A stretch of 51,724 nucleotides of DNA from an uncultured Verrucomicrobiota bacterium. GTDB taxonomy: Bacteria; Verrucomicrobiota; Kiritimatiellia; RFP12; UBA1067. Position numbers and translations under genes: made by a program. The notes below the pieces were generated by a model that was not told the DNA's origin, ran no database searches, and saw only the letters and a list, made by a program, of their open reading frames with translations. The stretch spans positions 1 to 51,724 of the forward strand of contig CAMAHK010000008.1 of the NCBI GenBank assembly GCA_945834475.1. The letters run 5' to 3'. Shown here in pieces: positions 23,981 through 33,920 of the stretch. Every line of letters starts with the position of its first letter. Positions within the stretch are counted from its first letter, which is position 1.

Positions 23981-26722
23981 TTAGTCCTCCGGAAGCAAAA
24001 CAAACACGCCCATCACATCAACGGGCAGAATAGGCGCGACCGCAAACTTGCCTCGATCGCCCGACGCGTCACGCACGCGGCGATGATCGGACAGAAGCTC
24101 TTCTGCGCGCTTCGACGCAAAATCATTGAACCAATTCGTCTGTGCCGCCGCGAATTCCGTCGCACGCCGGACGGCATTCTGCACGGCAGTCGCCGTCAGG
24201 TTGGAACTCGGAATGAAGTGAAGAAGCTTCTCGACTTCGGCGGGCTCCGTGATCCATTGGGCCGATTCGCCCGCGCCAATCGCCGCCACGGCCTGCGTCT
24301 CCTCGACGACCAGTGCTCGCTTGCGCACGTCAAGGCGGTGACGTAGGCGCAACAGATAGATACGCGTCACTTTCGCAACCTCACGAGAAACCGACGCACC
24401 ACTCCGGGACGCAATCGGCTGATCGCCGACCGGATCAAGCGCCGACTCAAGGACATATCCCGCCAAGTTGGCGACGAGCGGGTGCGCACGCGTCAGGTCC
24501 TCGTAGGAGAGATCAGGCGGCAGCTCGACGCCGTTTTCCGCCAACCGCTGAAGGATCGGCACTGGCAGATGATCCAGCGTACGGCAGCCGAGTTCGGCCA
24601 GGGCACCCTTCGTGAACAGGCGCACGTCCTCGGGCGAACCAAACGCCGTTTCGACCTTCTGCCATTCCGGCAGGACGTCCTCCGGCTTAAGCGCCCGCTG
24701 GGCGAACTTCGTACGGTTCGCCTTTTCCTTTTCGGCCGCATCCTCCCAGGTCGCCTCCAGCGACTCAATGTCCTTGATCGCCGCCGCATAAGCAGGATTT
24801 GCATCGGAGAACAGATCTTGCTGGGTTGCCGTTTGCGAACGCGAAAACAGCGACGCCTGCATGATGGCCATCGAGACACGGCGATCGTCGACGGGGACCG
24901 TCACCGAGACGCCCAGCGAATCGCTGATCTGCTTGGCCTTCTTGGAAATCACGCGCAAGACAAGTCCGTCCACCGGATTGTCCTGGCCATACAACAGCGC
25001 GCACTTCACCTCGGGGGAGGTCTGTCCGAACCGGTCGACACGCCCTTCCCGCTGCTGATGCTTGGTCGGATTCCAGAGAAGATCGTAGTGAATGACCGCG
25101 TCATAATCACGTTGCAGGTTGATGCCTTCGGCCAAGCAGTCGGTTGCCACCAGGATGTGCAACGGGTTCTGTGCGAGATCCTCGATGGCCGCCTGTCGCG
25201 CATCCGCATCGTCCGTTCCGGACACAGCGGTAACCGTGTAGTTCTTGAACTTAGCCCGCAGACGATCAGCCACATACTTGGCCGTCTCGATGTAACGGCA
25301 GAAGACAATCGGACGAAACGGCTTGTCGCCCTTGAGCATGTCACCGGAGAGAAGCTTGATCAGGCAGTCGAGCTTGGGATCGTCCGAACGCCCGGCGAGC
25401 GCCGCAGCCTCTTCCTTGATCAGCTCCAATGCCGCCGCCTGCTCTTCCAGAACGACCGCCGGCGTGATGTCGCTCGCCTCCGTCTCATCAAAGTCGGCCA
25501 CTCGCGACTCGTCAGGACCGTTCGCGGTCTCCTCTTGAGACAGCTTGTCCAGCCGATTCTGAAGCGCCTGTACGGCCGCTGCAGGCGACGACGATGCACA
25601 ACGCAAGAGACCGAGTGTCGCATACCAGTAGATGTAGTCCTGGTACGACTCAAGGGAATGCCCCGCCAGCATGCCACGGCAGTAGTCGAGCACATGGTCG
25701 AAGAACTGCTTCCAGGGTCCGTTCAGCTTGTAGGTGACTTCCGAAACCTTCCGAGACGGGAAGTTACGATCCGCACGCCATTCCGCCAGATCGGCACGAC
25801 GGCGCTGAACGAAGAAATTCACGAGCTCCGCACGCAGTTCGGGATGCTGTCCTTCGGCAAACGCGGCGAATTCAGGCTTCAAGAGCGAGAGCAAATTGGC
25901 AAAGCCCAGCTGGTTTCCCGAGTGCGGAGTCGCCGTCGCCAGCACCATATGCCGATTTGTATCCTCAGAGAGCGCCTTGACGAGCTGCCAGCGGCGCTGT
26001 TTGCCGCTCCCCATCTGCGTGCAGGTATGTGCCTCGTCGACAATCACGAACTCCGGGGCTGTCTGACGGAACATGGCCGCATGCGCATCGGACTTGATGT
26101 AGTCCAGCGAAACGACGGTGAACGGATAGTACTGAAAGATTGTCAGGGACTGATCTGGGATGCCGCGCTCAAGCGATGCCGCCGAAGAAGCCGTCACCGC
26201 CTTGGCCACGATGTGGAAGTGCCGGTAGAGTTCCGCCACCCACTGGTCGACGAGCGGAGGCGGACACAGCACGCAAGCACGCTCGATCTCACCACGGTCA
26301 AGGAGCTCGCGCAGAATGAGCCCCGATTCAATCGTCTTGCCGACACCGACGTCATCGGCGATCAGGAGACGGGTCACGGGCTGCTTCAGCGCCATCATCA
26401 GCGGCACAAGCTGATAGGCACGCGGCGCAAACGTCAGGTTCCCGAACGACCGGAAAGGACCCGCTCCTGCACGAAGTGAGAGGCGAAGCGCATCACGCAG
26501 GAGCAAAGCCTGCGAAAAAGTACCGGCCTTATCCGCATCCGGCGGCGGGAAGGACGCCGGAGCGACATCCGACTCCAGCTCGCAATCAAGCAGGAACTCG
26601 TCCTCGCTCGTACCCGTCAGCGGACGGAGACGCAACACAGATTCAGGAAGATCGTCTTCCTTCGGCTGAACAATCCACTCGCGATCGCGAGCGGAGACAA
26701 TCGTTCCGGGCGTATAGGTCAT
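23981..26722 (-). CDS. SNF2/HepA-like helicase (DrmD-like)
   Basis: 913 aa superfamily 2 ATPase. Walker [17 protein letters not shown] (about 125-140), VIVDEAHTC (DEAH, about 227), [34 protein letters not shown] and [13 protein letters not shown] (motif VI, about 563). A C-terminal region of about 300 aa is unassigned. RapA/HepA-type translocases with this N-terminus are the DrmD class in class 1 DISARM. Its ATG overlaps the stop of the large helicase by 4 bp, and the methylase begins 2 bp after its stop, so stoichiometric expression is likely. Confidence 0.88.
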   Translation of the reverse strand: MTYTPGTIVSARDREWIVQPKEDDLPESVLRLRPLTGTSEDEFLLDCELESDVAPASFPPPDADKAGTFSQALLLRDALRLSLRAGAGPFRSFGNLTFAPRAYQLVPLMMALKQPVTRLLIADDVGVGKTIESGLILRELLDRGEIERACVLCPPPLVDQWVAELYRHFHIVAKAVTASSAASLERGIPDQSLTIFQYYPFTVVSLDYIKSDAHAAMFRQTAPEFVIVDEAHTCTQMGSGKQRRWQLVKALSEDTNRHMVLATATPHSGNQLGFANLLSLLKPEFAAFAEGQHPELRAELVNFFVQRRRADLAEWRADRNFPSRKVSEVTYKLNGPWKQFFDHVLDYCRGMLAGHSLESYQDYIYWYATLGLLRCASSSPAAAVQALQNRLDKLSQEETANGPDESRVADFDETEASDITPAVVLEEQAAALELIKEEAAALAGRSDDPKLDCLIKLLSGDMLKGDKPFRPIVFCRYIETAKYVADRLRAKFKNYTVTAVSGTDDADARQAAIEDLAQNPLHILVATDCLAEGINLQRDYDAVIHYDLLWNPTKHQQREGRVDRFGQTSPEVKCALLYGQDNPVDGLVLRVISKKAKQISDSLGVSVTVPVDDRRVSMAIMQASLFSRSQTATQQDLFSDANPAYAAAIKDIESLEATWEDAAEKEKANRTKFAQRALKPEDVLPEWQKVETAFGSPEDVRLFTKGALAELGCRTLDHLPVPILQRLAENGVELPPDLSYEDLTRAHPLVANLAGYVLESALDPVGDQPIASRSGASVSREVAKVTRIYLLRLRHRLDVRKRALVVEETQAVAAIGAGESAQWITEPAEVEKLLHFIPSSNLTATAVQNAVRRATEFAAAQTNWFNDFASKRAEELLSDHRRVRDASGDRGKFAVAPILPVDVMGVFVLLPED

Positions 26723-29700
26723 TGAATCACCACCTCATATCCACGATCTTCACAGGCACGCCGAACTTCTGCGGAAGGTTCAGCCGCAAAGGTGACCGTG
26801 CGGTTCACCTTGTCATACGCGACGGCACCGACGGCCCAGGCGGGAATGTTCGACGGCAACGCAAGGTTCAACGTGGCGGACGCGCTCAAATCGGTATAAT
26901 CGGTCGACACGATCTTGCACAGGTTCTTCAGATACGCAAGCACCTTCGTGTTCCGACGATCGATCTTCTCGTGCTGCGGCTGGTTGTAGTACGACAGGAG
27001 GCACTTGTAGCAACCGGCGACGCACTTGACATCCGCCTTCTGCTTCCACTCCTGCGTCACGGGATCGCGCTCGTAGTGCATCACCTTGAGCGCCGTCTCC
27101 GCCACGGCGGCAAGAATCTGGGCCCGGCACGGATCGAGTGCCAGACGGCACAACGCGCCAGCGCCGCCTTCGGATGCCTCGTAGACAAGGATCTTCCGCG
27201 GATTCACCGTTGGGACGGGTTCGGCCGCGACTTCGCCCGACTCTATCTGAAAGACCTGCTCGAGTCCACGCTGAAGTGCGGCGACAAGCGTCGCAATCGC
27301 CTCCGAGTCCTCGACAATTTCGTCCGGGGGCGTAATGATCAGCGCATTGCGATGATCGTTGACGAACGGCACGATCTTCTGTGGCTTGGCGCGGACCTTG
27401 ACAGTACCCGCCCCGTCGGTCTGTTCCGACTGCGACGGATCGTCCTCTCCCGTCCATTGCCCAGTCGTCGGGTCCATCCAGAACCCGTACTTGTCCTTAT
27501 CCGCACGACGACGCCAGCCGAGATTGATTCGCGAGATCTTCGCGGCAGGCGCATAGGCGAACGTCGCCAGCTTAACGCCTGCATGGGAGATCTCGATCAA
27601 CGAGGGATCATGTCCCGGCTCAAAGCCGTAGACCGTGCACAAATCGTATCCGCGACGCTGACGTTCCTCATCCATCAGCGAAATGCGGTCCTGGATACGC
27701 GCTTCGACGGCGTTGACCTGATAAAGCTCGGGTATCGTGTGCTCGCTCTTCAACACCGCACCGCAATGCTGACAGTTGGAGATGCCAATTGAGCCCTCGG
27801 ACGCAAAATGCGCGCAGCCGCAATTCGGGCAGACACGCACACTCGTGGTGACAACGGCTGTCGTGCCGCCATCCCCGTTCGTATAGTCCGCGGCACGCAG
27901 TTTCACGCGACGCACGCAGAACGTATGCCCCTCGTGGTAAATGAGCGAAAGCGGACCGAATTCGGAGAGCGCCAGGAAGCGCGGACGCGAAATCACCGTA
28001 CCTCCGCTCACCTCGGACGACTTGGTCTTGCCCCCCGTCGAACGGACGCGAGGGACCCAGGCCGTTACGGGGAGTCGCGGGAACGAATAGCCCGGCAGCA
28101 CCCCTTCCGAAGCAAGATAGCGATAAAGATAGAAGTCCTGATTCTTGGCGGCCGAATGACCGTCCGTTTTTGCCAGGAGAACATTGATCTGGTTCGTTGC
28201 GTCAATGACGATTATCTTGGCGCGTTCGCGCTCCTGGGCCGTGACCGCAGGATTCTTGATTCGCTTGTTCGCCTCCTCAAGCTGGTTGATCGTCGAGAGG
28301 TAAAGCGAACGCCAGCGTTCCAGGGACTCCGTAAAGACACCTGTCGCCTCGTCAATGACCGTCGCCTCATAATCGGCATGATACCACGGAGCGCGACCAT
28401 CCGTATATTCCGACTCCGCCAGACGTATCATGATGCGGTGCGCGATCTCCTTGGCAGCGTTTAGCGCCACAGGATCTGTAAACGCCGCGGCGATGTCCGG
28501 CTTGAGCGGCATTGTCGGAACATTCTCCATCTGAAGGAGCTCGCTGATGTTCACTGGGAGATCCTTCTTCACCTGCGACATCCAAACCGCACGAAGATGA
28601 CTGTCAACAAGATCCTTGTTGGTCAGGTCCAACGCGGGCACGCACACCTCGCCATGAACCATATCGGCAATCCGCTGGAAGAACCACTGGTCATGCGGCG
28701 AAAGAGACGTGCAATACGTCACGACGAGGGCCGCCTGGCCGCTTCGTCCGGCGCGTCCGGAGCGCTGGGCGTAATTGGCAGGAGTCGGCGGAACGTTGCG
28801 CATGTAGACCATGTCCAGGGTCGAGATATCAACGCCAAGCTCCATCGTCGGCGAGCAGTACATCACCGGCAGAGGCTTGAAGCGCTGCTCCGGATATTTT
28901 TCGGCGAAGTCCTTCTGGTCCTTGTCTTTGTTGCGGAAGCGCATCTCCAGCATTTCGCGCAATTCGGGTTCGACCTGTGCCGTGTGCTCGTGCGATTCGT
29001 AAAGATAGATGCGCTTGCCGTAATTACCAAGGGATTGGGCCGTCCGCTGATAAAGATCAATGAAGAAGCGGTTGCGAATCGACCCGTCAGCACGAACCTT
29101 GCCCGAGTCCTCGAGTTCGGTCTCATCGGCCAACGTCCAGACAATCGCCGCGGAATCGAGGCGGCATTTGATGACCGGATGTTCGGCCGAACCGATGTTC
29201 GCCGCCTCCACAATACCGGCGTCACGGGCCGTCATCAGGAGAACCTGCACGGCTTCAAACAAAAGCGCACGGTTTTCCGCCGTATTGGCAAAGCTTGTCC
29301 CTGCAGAATCTGCAGTCCACTGAGTCTCCCGCCAGAGGCTCTTGCCCGAACCTCCGTGCCCTTTGACGAGAATCTTGAAAAGGCGCGAAGAGAACGACCC
29401 GCTGACCGCATCATGCTTGGTCAGCTGACGATCGGCGATCCGCGTCGCCTCGTTCTGCTGAAGGTCTTCTTTGCGCTGCTTGAAGAGATAGAGGTCCTTC
29501 GCACGATCCAGGTGGTCCTTGTCGGACGGCATGCGCCAGGTCTCGAGCAGATAACCGTTGCCGCCCTTCCGCATCTGATCCTGCTCCTCAGGATCGAAAT
29601 AGTCGCTGCGGATGCAGAGCGACTTACGAAGGTGGTCGAACACGAGCTCCGCGAACTGCTGCCTTTTCTTCACCGAGAGCGTGCTCAATATCTCATTGGT

Positions 29701-32007
29701 CAGGAGCTTCTCCGAATTGATCAGCTCATGCACCCAGCTGTACTTGACCTTCAACAGGCGCAGCTGCTCAAGATTCGGATTGTTAAAGCGCCATTCACGG
29801 CCCAGATCGGCATGAAGGCGATAACCCAGCATAAAACAGAGCACCTTCTGCGCCGCCCGAAGAGCACCGCCAATCAGTTCCGGGTTCTCAAGGTATTCCG
29901 CGAGAACCTCCCGGTCCATCGTCTTGAAGCCAAGGGCCTCAAAGACACGGTTCGCAATCTCACCCGACTCGATCCGCTGTTCAGGCGCATGCTCCAGGGC
30001 GGCAAGAAGAGCCGAGCGGAGCGTCACCGTGAAGATGAACTCATTGAAGTGTCCGGACTGAAGAGCCGCATCCTGACGATTGTCGGTAAAGCCGAGAAGC
30101 TTGTTCGATCCGCCTTCCTGGGCATACATCAGATTCAACGCGGAGAGCGTCAGAATGGTTGTTGCGGACGAACGACCCTCTCCCGAGAGGCCGACAAGAC
30201 GGTTGTTGTCACGGCCTGCGGCACTGTGCGTCTGACCGCAGTTCAGGCACCAGGTATGCGCGCCGGGCAGATACCAGAACGGCGTGCCGTCCGTCGCGGA
30301 GAGCTGCCCGTTGGGCAATACGCGGATGGCAACCGGCATCCGGTCCTTGTACGTATCGCCCAGCACGCGTTCGCCTTTTTTGTTGATCGTGAACCATTCG
30401 TCAGGAAGAAATTCCTTCATCGCCTCGGTGGCGGTATCGAACGGGCACGGGAAGACACTCTCTGTGTCCAAGGTGTCGATCGGACAGAGGAATCCGGGGT
30501 GCGTATTCGCATCATCGCCATTCTGCTTCGAGTTGTCGCTCAGTTCTCGCGGCATGACGAGGGTCCCCGAACCGGAATCGCCTGTCGTAAACCAAACGGG
30601 AATATACTCCTGTCCGCAGAATCGGCAGAAGTACGTCGAATAGAGTCTCTTCTCGGCATTCTGAGTGCCGGGCGCAAAGCGTTGCATGTCAAGTTCAACC
30701 ATGCGCTCGCCCGGCTTCTCAAGCGTCGTCATCACCTGACCGGGGCCACTGATGAACTGATGCAGCTTAAAGGCGAACGGCGCACGACCGCCCGGCCAGT
30801 CCGACTTGGTGTACAAACCCGTAAGGAAACCCCGGAGCGCCGTATCAGCCTCCTCACATGAACACGAGGCCGCGGCAGCCAACTTCTCGGACGCCTCACG
30901 GAGCGTCAGGGGCTTCGCACGTTCCAGCTTACCGTCCGCATCATTACGCGCAATGCCCAAATTATGTTCGATCCAGACAGCAAGCGGATCATTTTGGAAT
31001 GCCTCGAGGGTCGTCCACGACGAGGCCGCCTGCACACGGGACGGCAGCGCCGCCTGCACCTGCACGTCAGGAATCGCGGCCGTGGCATACTCAAGCTCTT
31101 CGAGAATAACCTGTTGAGCCGGAATTGCCGCATCGAATATCTTTGCCGCGACGTTGGCCACAGCCTGCTGGCGATCTTCCGTTGAGCCAACGGAGGCCAT
31201 CGTGGCCGAAGTGCCAATGCACAGGAGGTTCTTGGCGTTGAGCTGCGCCCGAATGCGGCGCACTAGCATGGCGACATCCGCGCCCTGTCGTCCACGATAG
31301 GTATGCAACTCGTCCAATACCAGGAACTCGAGATTCTGGGCGGCCTCGACGACTTCATGATCCTCATGGTAGCGCGTGAGAATCAAATCGAGCATCACAT
31401 AGTTCGTGAGCAGGATGTCCGGCGGATCGGCCTTGATTGCGGCACGCTCGGACGAGCTTTCCTGTCCCGTATAGCGCTTGACCGTCACCAGGGACGAACC
31501 ATCAAGAAACTTGCCGATTTCCTCAAACTGGCTGTTCGCCAACGCGTTCATCGGATAGACGATGACGGCGCGAATGCGCTTTGAATGATCGGTCTTCTTT
31601 TCCTGGATGATCCGGTTGACGATCGGAATGAAGAATGTCAGCGACTTGCCCGAACCCGTACCGGTCGTCACGACATAGCTTTTCTGCCCCGCCACCATGT
31701 TGAGGGCTTCCATCTGGTGACGATAGAGCGTAATCGGCGTCGGATGCGGAGGATCGTCCTGCTTGCCGACTTGGAAAATCTGCGCCGTCTCGGGCTCAAC
31801 CACCCCCGCTGCCGCGAGGTCGGCAATATTTCCGCCCTTGCGATAGTTCGGGTTAATCTGAATGAGCGGATCCGGCCAGAACTTGCCATCGTCATAGGCA
31901 GCCCTTACCGCTTTCGCAATATCGTTAGAACGGGGCGAAGCAAAGCTCGTCGAGAACTTTTTGTAGTTCTCAACAAGCTGTTTGCGAAAGGCAAAGATAT
32001 CGTTCAT
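26719..32007 (-). CDS. Large DEAD/DEAH helicase with DUF1998 (DrmA-DrmB/DruE-like)
   Basis: 1762 aa. RecA1: [17 protein letters not shown] (about 113-129), [16 protein letters not shown] (about 230), GTSATMAS. RecA2: [39 protein letters not shown] and [18 protein letters not shown] (about 1082). The C-terminal part (about 1350-1720) has two CxxC pairs (CPNCGC, CQHCGA) and the DUF1998 core [16 protein letters not shown] with [12 protein letters not shown], typical of MrfA-type helicases. In DISARM these halves are two proteins (DrmA, DrmB); in Druantia DruE and MrfA they are one. The Zn-Cys sets appear intact. It is the first gene of the helicase-methylase block, 31 bp after the AbiEii-like stop. 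Confidence 0.9.
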   Translation of the reverse strand: MNDIFAFRKQLVENYKKFSTSFASPRSNDIAKAVRAAYDDGKFWPDPLIQINPNYRKGGNIADLAAAGVVEPETAQIFQVGKQDDPPHPTPITLYRHQMEALNMVAGQKSYVVTTGTGSGKSLTFFIPIVNRIIQEKKTDHSKRIRAVIVYPMNALANSQFEEIGKFLDGSSLVTVKRYTGQESSSERAAIKADPPDILLTNYVMLDLILTRYHEDHEVVEAAQNLEFLVLDELHTYRGRQGADVAMLVRRIRAQLNAKNLLCIGTSATMASVGSTEDRQQAVANVAAKIFDAAIPAQQVILEELEYATAAIPDVQVQAALPSRVQAASSWTTLEAFQNDPLAVWIEHNLGIARNDADGKLERAKPLTLREASEKLAAAASCSCEEADTALRGFLTGLYTKSDWPGGRAPFAFKLHQFISGPGQVMTTLEKPGERMVELDMQRFAPGTQNAEKRLYSTYFCRFCGQEYIPVWFTTGDSGSGTLVMPRELSDNSKQNGDDANTHPGFLCPIDTLDTESVFPCPFDTATEAMKEFLPDEWFTINKKGERVLGDTYKDRMPVAIRVLPNGQLSATDGTPFWYLPGAHTWCLNCGQTHSAAGRDNNRLVGLSGEGRSSATTILTLSALNLMYAQEGGSNKLLGFTDNRQDAALQSGHFNEFIFTVTLRSALLAALEHAPEQRIESGEIANRVFEALGFKTMDREVLAEYLENPELIGGALRAAQKVLCFMLGYRLHADLGREWRFNNPNLEQLRLLKVKYSWVHELINSEKLLTNEILSTLSVKKRQQFAELVFDHLRKSLCIRSDYFDPEEQDQMRKGGNGYLLETWRMPSDKDHLDRAKDLYLFKQRKEDLQQNEATRIADRQLTKHDAVSGSFSSRLFKILVKGHGGSGKSLWRETQWTADSAGTSFANTAENRALLFEAVQVLLMTARDAGIVEAANIGSAEHPVIKCRLDSAAIVWTLADETELEDSGKVRADGSIRNRFFIDLYQRTAQSLGNYGKRIYLYESHEHTAQVEPELREMLEMRFRNKDKDQKDFAEKYPEQRFKPLPVMYCSPTMELGVDISTLDMVYMRNVPPTPANYAQRSGRAGRSGQAALVVTYCTSLSPHDQWFFQRIADMVHGEVCVPALDLTNKDLVDSHLRAVWMSQVKKDLPVNISELLQMENVPTMPLKPDIAAAFTDPVALNAAKEIAHRIMIRLAESEYTDGRAPWYHADYEATVIDEATGVFTESLERWRSLYLSTINQLEEANKRIKNPAVTAQERERAKIIVIDATNQINVLLAKTDGHSAAKNQDFYLYRYLASEGVLPGYSFPRLPVTAWVPRVRSTGGKTKSSEVSGGTVISRPRFLALSEFGPLSLIYHEGHTFCVRRVKLRAADYTNGDGGTTAVVTTSVRVCPNCGCAHFASEGSIGISNCQHCGAVLKSEHTIPELYQVNAVEARIQDRISLMDEERQRRGYDLCTVYGFEPGHDPSLIEISHAGVKLATFAYAPAAKISRINLGWRRRADKDKYGFWMDPTTGQWTGEDDPSQSEQTDGAGTVKVRAKPQKIVPFVNDHRNALIITPPDEIVEDSEAIATLVAALQRGLEQVFQIESGEVAAEPVPTVNPRKILVYEASEGGAGALCRLALDPCRAQILAAVAETALKVMHYERDPVTQEWKQKADVKCVAGCYKCLLSYYNQPQHEKIDRRNTKVLAYLKNLCKIVSTDYTDLSASATLNLALPSNIPAWAVGAVAYDKVNRTVTFAAEPSAEVRRACEDRGYEVVIQ

Positions 32008-32038
32008 CGATTATTTCCCGCTAACTCTGCTACCGCGC

Positions 32039-32866
32039 TCAAGATACAGCGATTCGCGACACCAAATCATTCACCCACACAACCGCCTCATCTACAGTCG
32101 GGCCGATCGATGACTTGTCGACGATGGTTTTGAGGGCTGCCTCGTAGACTCCATCCCAACCATCACGTTTGGTGATCTTCGGAGGCCAGGACTGCTTGCG
32201 GCGGTAATCAAACAGGCGGACGCACTTGGAGCGCACGTCTGAGAGGTCAAGCTGCGAATGCAGGACGATCAGCTGGAGATCGATCAGGTCATGAGCCCGT
32301 GCACTTCCTTCCTCGCTAACAGCATGAAGCTTTTGTGCAATCTGATAAGACAGCTTCATCAGGGGCACAGGCTTCGGTCGCGGAAAAGACAGTTGCTCGA
32401 ACAGCTCCGCCATCTCTTCCAGCAAATACGCGTCACAATCGTCAGCATCGCCAATCTCATTGTGACCAATCTCGATGCGGACCGTCTGCCAAGGACGCCC
32501 CATGTACTTGAGCTTGATATCATACGGCATCATGACATAGACCGACGGCACACCTTCCGGCTTCGGCGGAGGAACTTCGATAAGCTCACCAGTAAAGCCA
32601 TTCCACCCCTTTGCCAGCGCATCACTCAGAAGCTCTTTATACTGCTCCTGATCCATGACACGCGCCGTGTCAACGTCGCGCGTGTAGCGCGTAACGCGTT
32701 CGCCGAACCTAAACATCAAAGAACTTCCGCCCTTGACGACACCATCAGGCAAAATCTGTCCGACAATGACATTTGCCATCGCCCGGGAAACGCGGACGGG
32801 ATCTTTCCCCCTACACAGCGAATTGATCGCCTTAATCAGATTCACATAGGTATTCGGACGTTTCAC
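32039..32866 (-). CDS. AbiEii-like nucleotidyltransferase toxin
   Basis: 275 aa DNA polymerase-beta-like nucleotidyltransferase. The signature GGSSLMFRFGERVTRYTRDVD (about 41-61) carries the G[GS] motif and the DVD metal ligands. KLSYQIAQKLHAVSEEGSAR and AHDLIDLQLI match the conserved C-terminal helices of AbiEii/MenT-type toxins, which modify tRNA or NTP substrates. Its start overlaps the AbiEi-like stop by 4 bp (ATGA), the usual antitoxin-first order. It may act as an abortive arm of the defence locus or stabilise the element. Confidence 0.82.
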   Translation of the reverse strand: MKRPNTYVNLIKAINSLCRGKDPVRVSRAMANVIVGQILPDGVVKGGSSLMFRFGERVTRYTRDVDTARVMDQEQYKELLSDALAKGWNGFTGELIEVPPPKPEGVPSVYVMMPYDIKLKYMGRPWQTVRIEIGHNEIGDADDCDAYLLEEMAELFEQLSFPRPKPVPLMKLSYQIAQKLHAVSEEGSARAHDLIDLQLIVLHSQLDLSDVRSKCVRLFDYRRKQSWPPKITKRDGWDGVYEAALKTIVDKSSIGPTVDEAVVWVNDLVSRIAVS

Positions 32867-33393
32867 AGAGAAAACTCCTTCCTCAGCCGATCCATATCTG
32901 ACACATTCAGCAATCCGCGATTGGAAGCCTCCGTAATCGCCTGCAGAAGACGATCCCGCATCAAAGTATCCTTGTAATCAATGAAGACAGAGGCAAGGTT
33001 CTGACAAGGGATGCCGTTGAATTCATCAACATCCGCCTCATTAAATCGATGCGTGATTTCAATCCAATCAGGCAAAGACTTCCGGACATTGCGCTTTGTG
33101 GCCACCTTGTAACGCGCAGGATTCACCAAGGCGAGGTTATGCATCGCCAGCACCGCATCGCCCCACAACCAAGCGTCACCACCAACAAGCGCAACGGCCA
33201 TGGCATAATGATCGTATTCCGTCGGAAGATAATGCGCGATCCGATACAGCCCGCGTCCGCATTTCTCCATTCGTCCCAACCGAACCCAATCATACAGTTC
33301 CTTACGGTGCACACCCAACTCAGCGGCCCGCTCCGTTGAGATCAGTCCGTAATTGCAAATCGCTTCGTCGCAAATAGAATCGTATTGTGTCAT
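32863..33393 (-). CDS. AbiEi-like antitoxin/transcription regulator
   Basis: 176 aa. N-terminal winged helix: CNYGLISTERAAELGVHRKE-LYDWVRLGRMEKCGRGLYRI (about 13-53) is the typical AbiEi_4 start. The rest matches the antitoxin C-terminal fold (AVALVGGDAWLWGDAVLAMH). AbiEi proteins repress their own promoter by binding inverted repeats. Here two GATAC/GTATC inverted repeats flank a strong promoter upstream (33402-33507). It is first in the seven-gene operon, so it may control the entire defence unit. Confidence 0.85.
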   Translation of the reverse strand: MTQYDSICDEAICNYGLISTERAAELGVHRKELYDWVRLGRMEKCGRGLYRIAHYLPTEYDHYAMAVALVGGDAWLWGDAVLAMHNLALVNPARYKVATKRNVRKSLPDWIEITHRFNEADVDEFNGIPCQNLASVFIDYKDTLMRDRLLQAITEASNRGLLNVSDMDRLRKEFSL

Positions 33394-33401
33394 CTCAGTT
33401 T

Positions 33402-33419
33402 GATACCCCTCCAGGTATC
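33402..33419. promoter_or_regulatory. Putative operator A (GATACC-N6-GGTATC)
   Basis: A 6-bp-arm inverted repeat between the transcription start and the AbiEi start. It shares the GATAC/GTATC half-site with operator B at 33482-33507. Confidence 0.5.
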
Positions 33420-33439
33420 TTCTCGAAAACTTTAAATAT

Positions 33440-33468
33440 AGTATATCGCTTTCTCAAACCGCAGTCAA
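33440..33468 (-). promoter_or_regulatory. Strong sigma70-type promoter of the defence operon
   Basis: -35 TTGACT (33463-33468), 17-bp spacer, -10 TATACT (33440-33445), in minus sense. Each box matches five of six consensus bases. The start would be near 33433, about 40 nt before the AbiEi ATG. Confidence 0.7.
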
Positions 33469-33481
33469 GGCCATCATTACG

Positions 33482-33507
33482 AATTGATACGGCATAAGGT
33501 ATCAATT
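33482..33507. promoter_or_regulatory. Putative operator B (AATTGATAC-N8-GTATCAATT)
   Basis: Perfect 9-bp arms, just upstream of the -35 box of the operon promoter. With operator A it brackets the promoter, as expected for cooperative AbiEi binding and DNA bending. Confidence 0.6.
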
Positions 33508-33606
33508 TGAAAACCCTCCCCAAATGGCAGCCACCCATCAAGAGGCAACAATTTCTCGCGAACGGGTCTCAAATGCGGCGCACGGAAAATCTTTTGAAAA
33601 AAATCT

Positions 33607-33663
33607 TTCGTTCCCTACCCGATTTTCCGTTCCCTACTTTGTTCTAAATTCACCTCGTTTCAC
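33607..33663. repeat. Right-end copies of the integrase-side repeats
   Basis: A cgttccctac word (33609-33618), then the 19-bp word starting cgttccctacttt (33628-33646) and ttcacctcgtttcac (33649-33663). They match 12465-12483 and 12524-12538 near the left end, in the same order and similar spacing. The remaining sequence in 33508-33754 shows no gene. Confidence 0.55.
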
Positions 33664-33700
33664 CCCCTTGCAAATTGCCCAGGAGGCGGATGGTTCGGAT

Positions 33701-33745
33701 AAACAAAAAATGCGTTCAACCCTTGATTTTATTGGGTGAAACGCA
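33701..33745 (-). terminator. Element-supplied terminator for tRNA-Val
   Basis: Stem tgcgttcaaccc/gggtgaaacgca (33711-33745, two imperfect positions). In minus sense it is followed by TTTTTTGTTT. It sits about 10 bp past the tRNA 3' end inside the element, replacing the host terminator now 21 kb away at 12329-12353. Confidence 0.6.
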
Positions 33746-33754
33746 CTTCTGAGG

Positions 33755-33803
33755 TGGTGGGCTATAGTGGATTCGAACCACTGACCTCTTCCATGTCAAG
33801 GAA
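33755..33803 (-). repeat. Right attachment site within tRNA-Val
   Basis: 49 bp identical to 12368-12416; the crossover must lie within this interval, which runs from the anticodon stem to CCA. Confidence 0.92.
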
Positions 33804-33831
33804 GCGCTCTAACCAACTGAGCTAATAGCCC
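33755..33831 (-). tRNA. tRNA-Val (GAC anticodon)
   Basis: 77 nt. Acceptor GGGCUAU pairs with AUAGCCC, discriminator A, encoded CCA. The D-arm AGCUCAGUUGGUUAGAGCGC is canonical, the anticodon stem CUUCC/GGAAG encloses UUGACAU (anticodon GAC), and the T-arm GUGGUUCGAAUCCAC is perfect. The 3' half is regenerated by the element's attachment site. Its promoter is at 33847-33876. Confidence 0.96.
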
Positions 33832-33846
33832 TCGCAAGTGGTATGT

Positions 33847-33876
33847 AGTATATCATTTTCGGCTGAGGAGCGTCAA
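33847..33876 (-). promoter_or_regulatory. Promoter of tRNA-Val
   Basis: -35 TTGACG (33871-33876), 18-bp spacer, -10 TATACT (33847-33852) in minus sense, about 15 nt before the mature tRNA 5' end. Confidence 0.65.
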
Positions 33877-33920
33877 GGGGGAATTTTAGATTTTTCCGCG
33901 CAAAGTTTTTAAAAGTTCCT

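Larger units (their letters stand above)
12368..33803. mobile_element. Integrative element in tRNA-Val carrying a defence operon
   Basis: About 21.4 kb bounded by perfect 49-bp direct repeats (12368-12416 and 33755-33803). The repeats equal the tRNA-Val 3' half from the anticodon stem-loop through CCA. The right copy is part of the intact tRNA; the left copy is a truncated fragment. The integrase is immediately inside the left end. Left module (12.5-18.05 kb, + strand): integrase, unknown protein, HTH, RecA-fold helicase, broken primase-like gene. Right module (18.1-33.4 kb, minus strand): helicase/methylase/nuclease operon with a type IV toxin-antitoxin-like pair upstream. No conjugation or capsid genes are seen, so transfer would depend on helpers. 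Confidence 0.88.
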
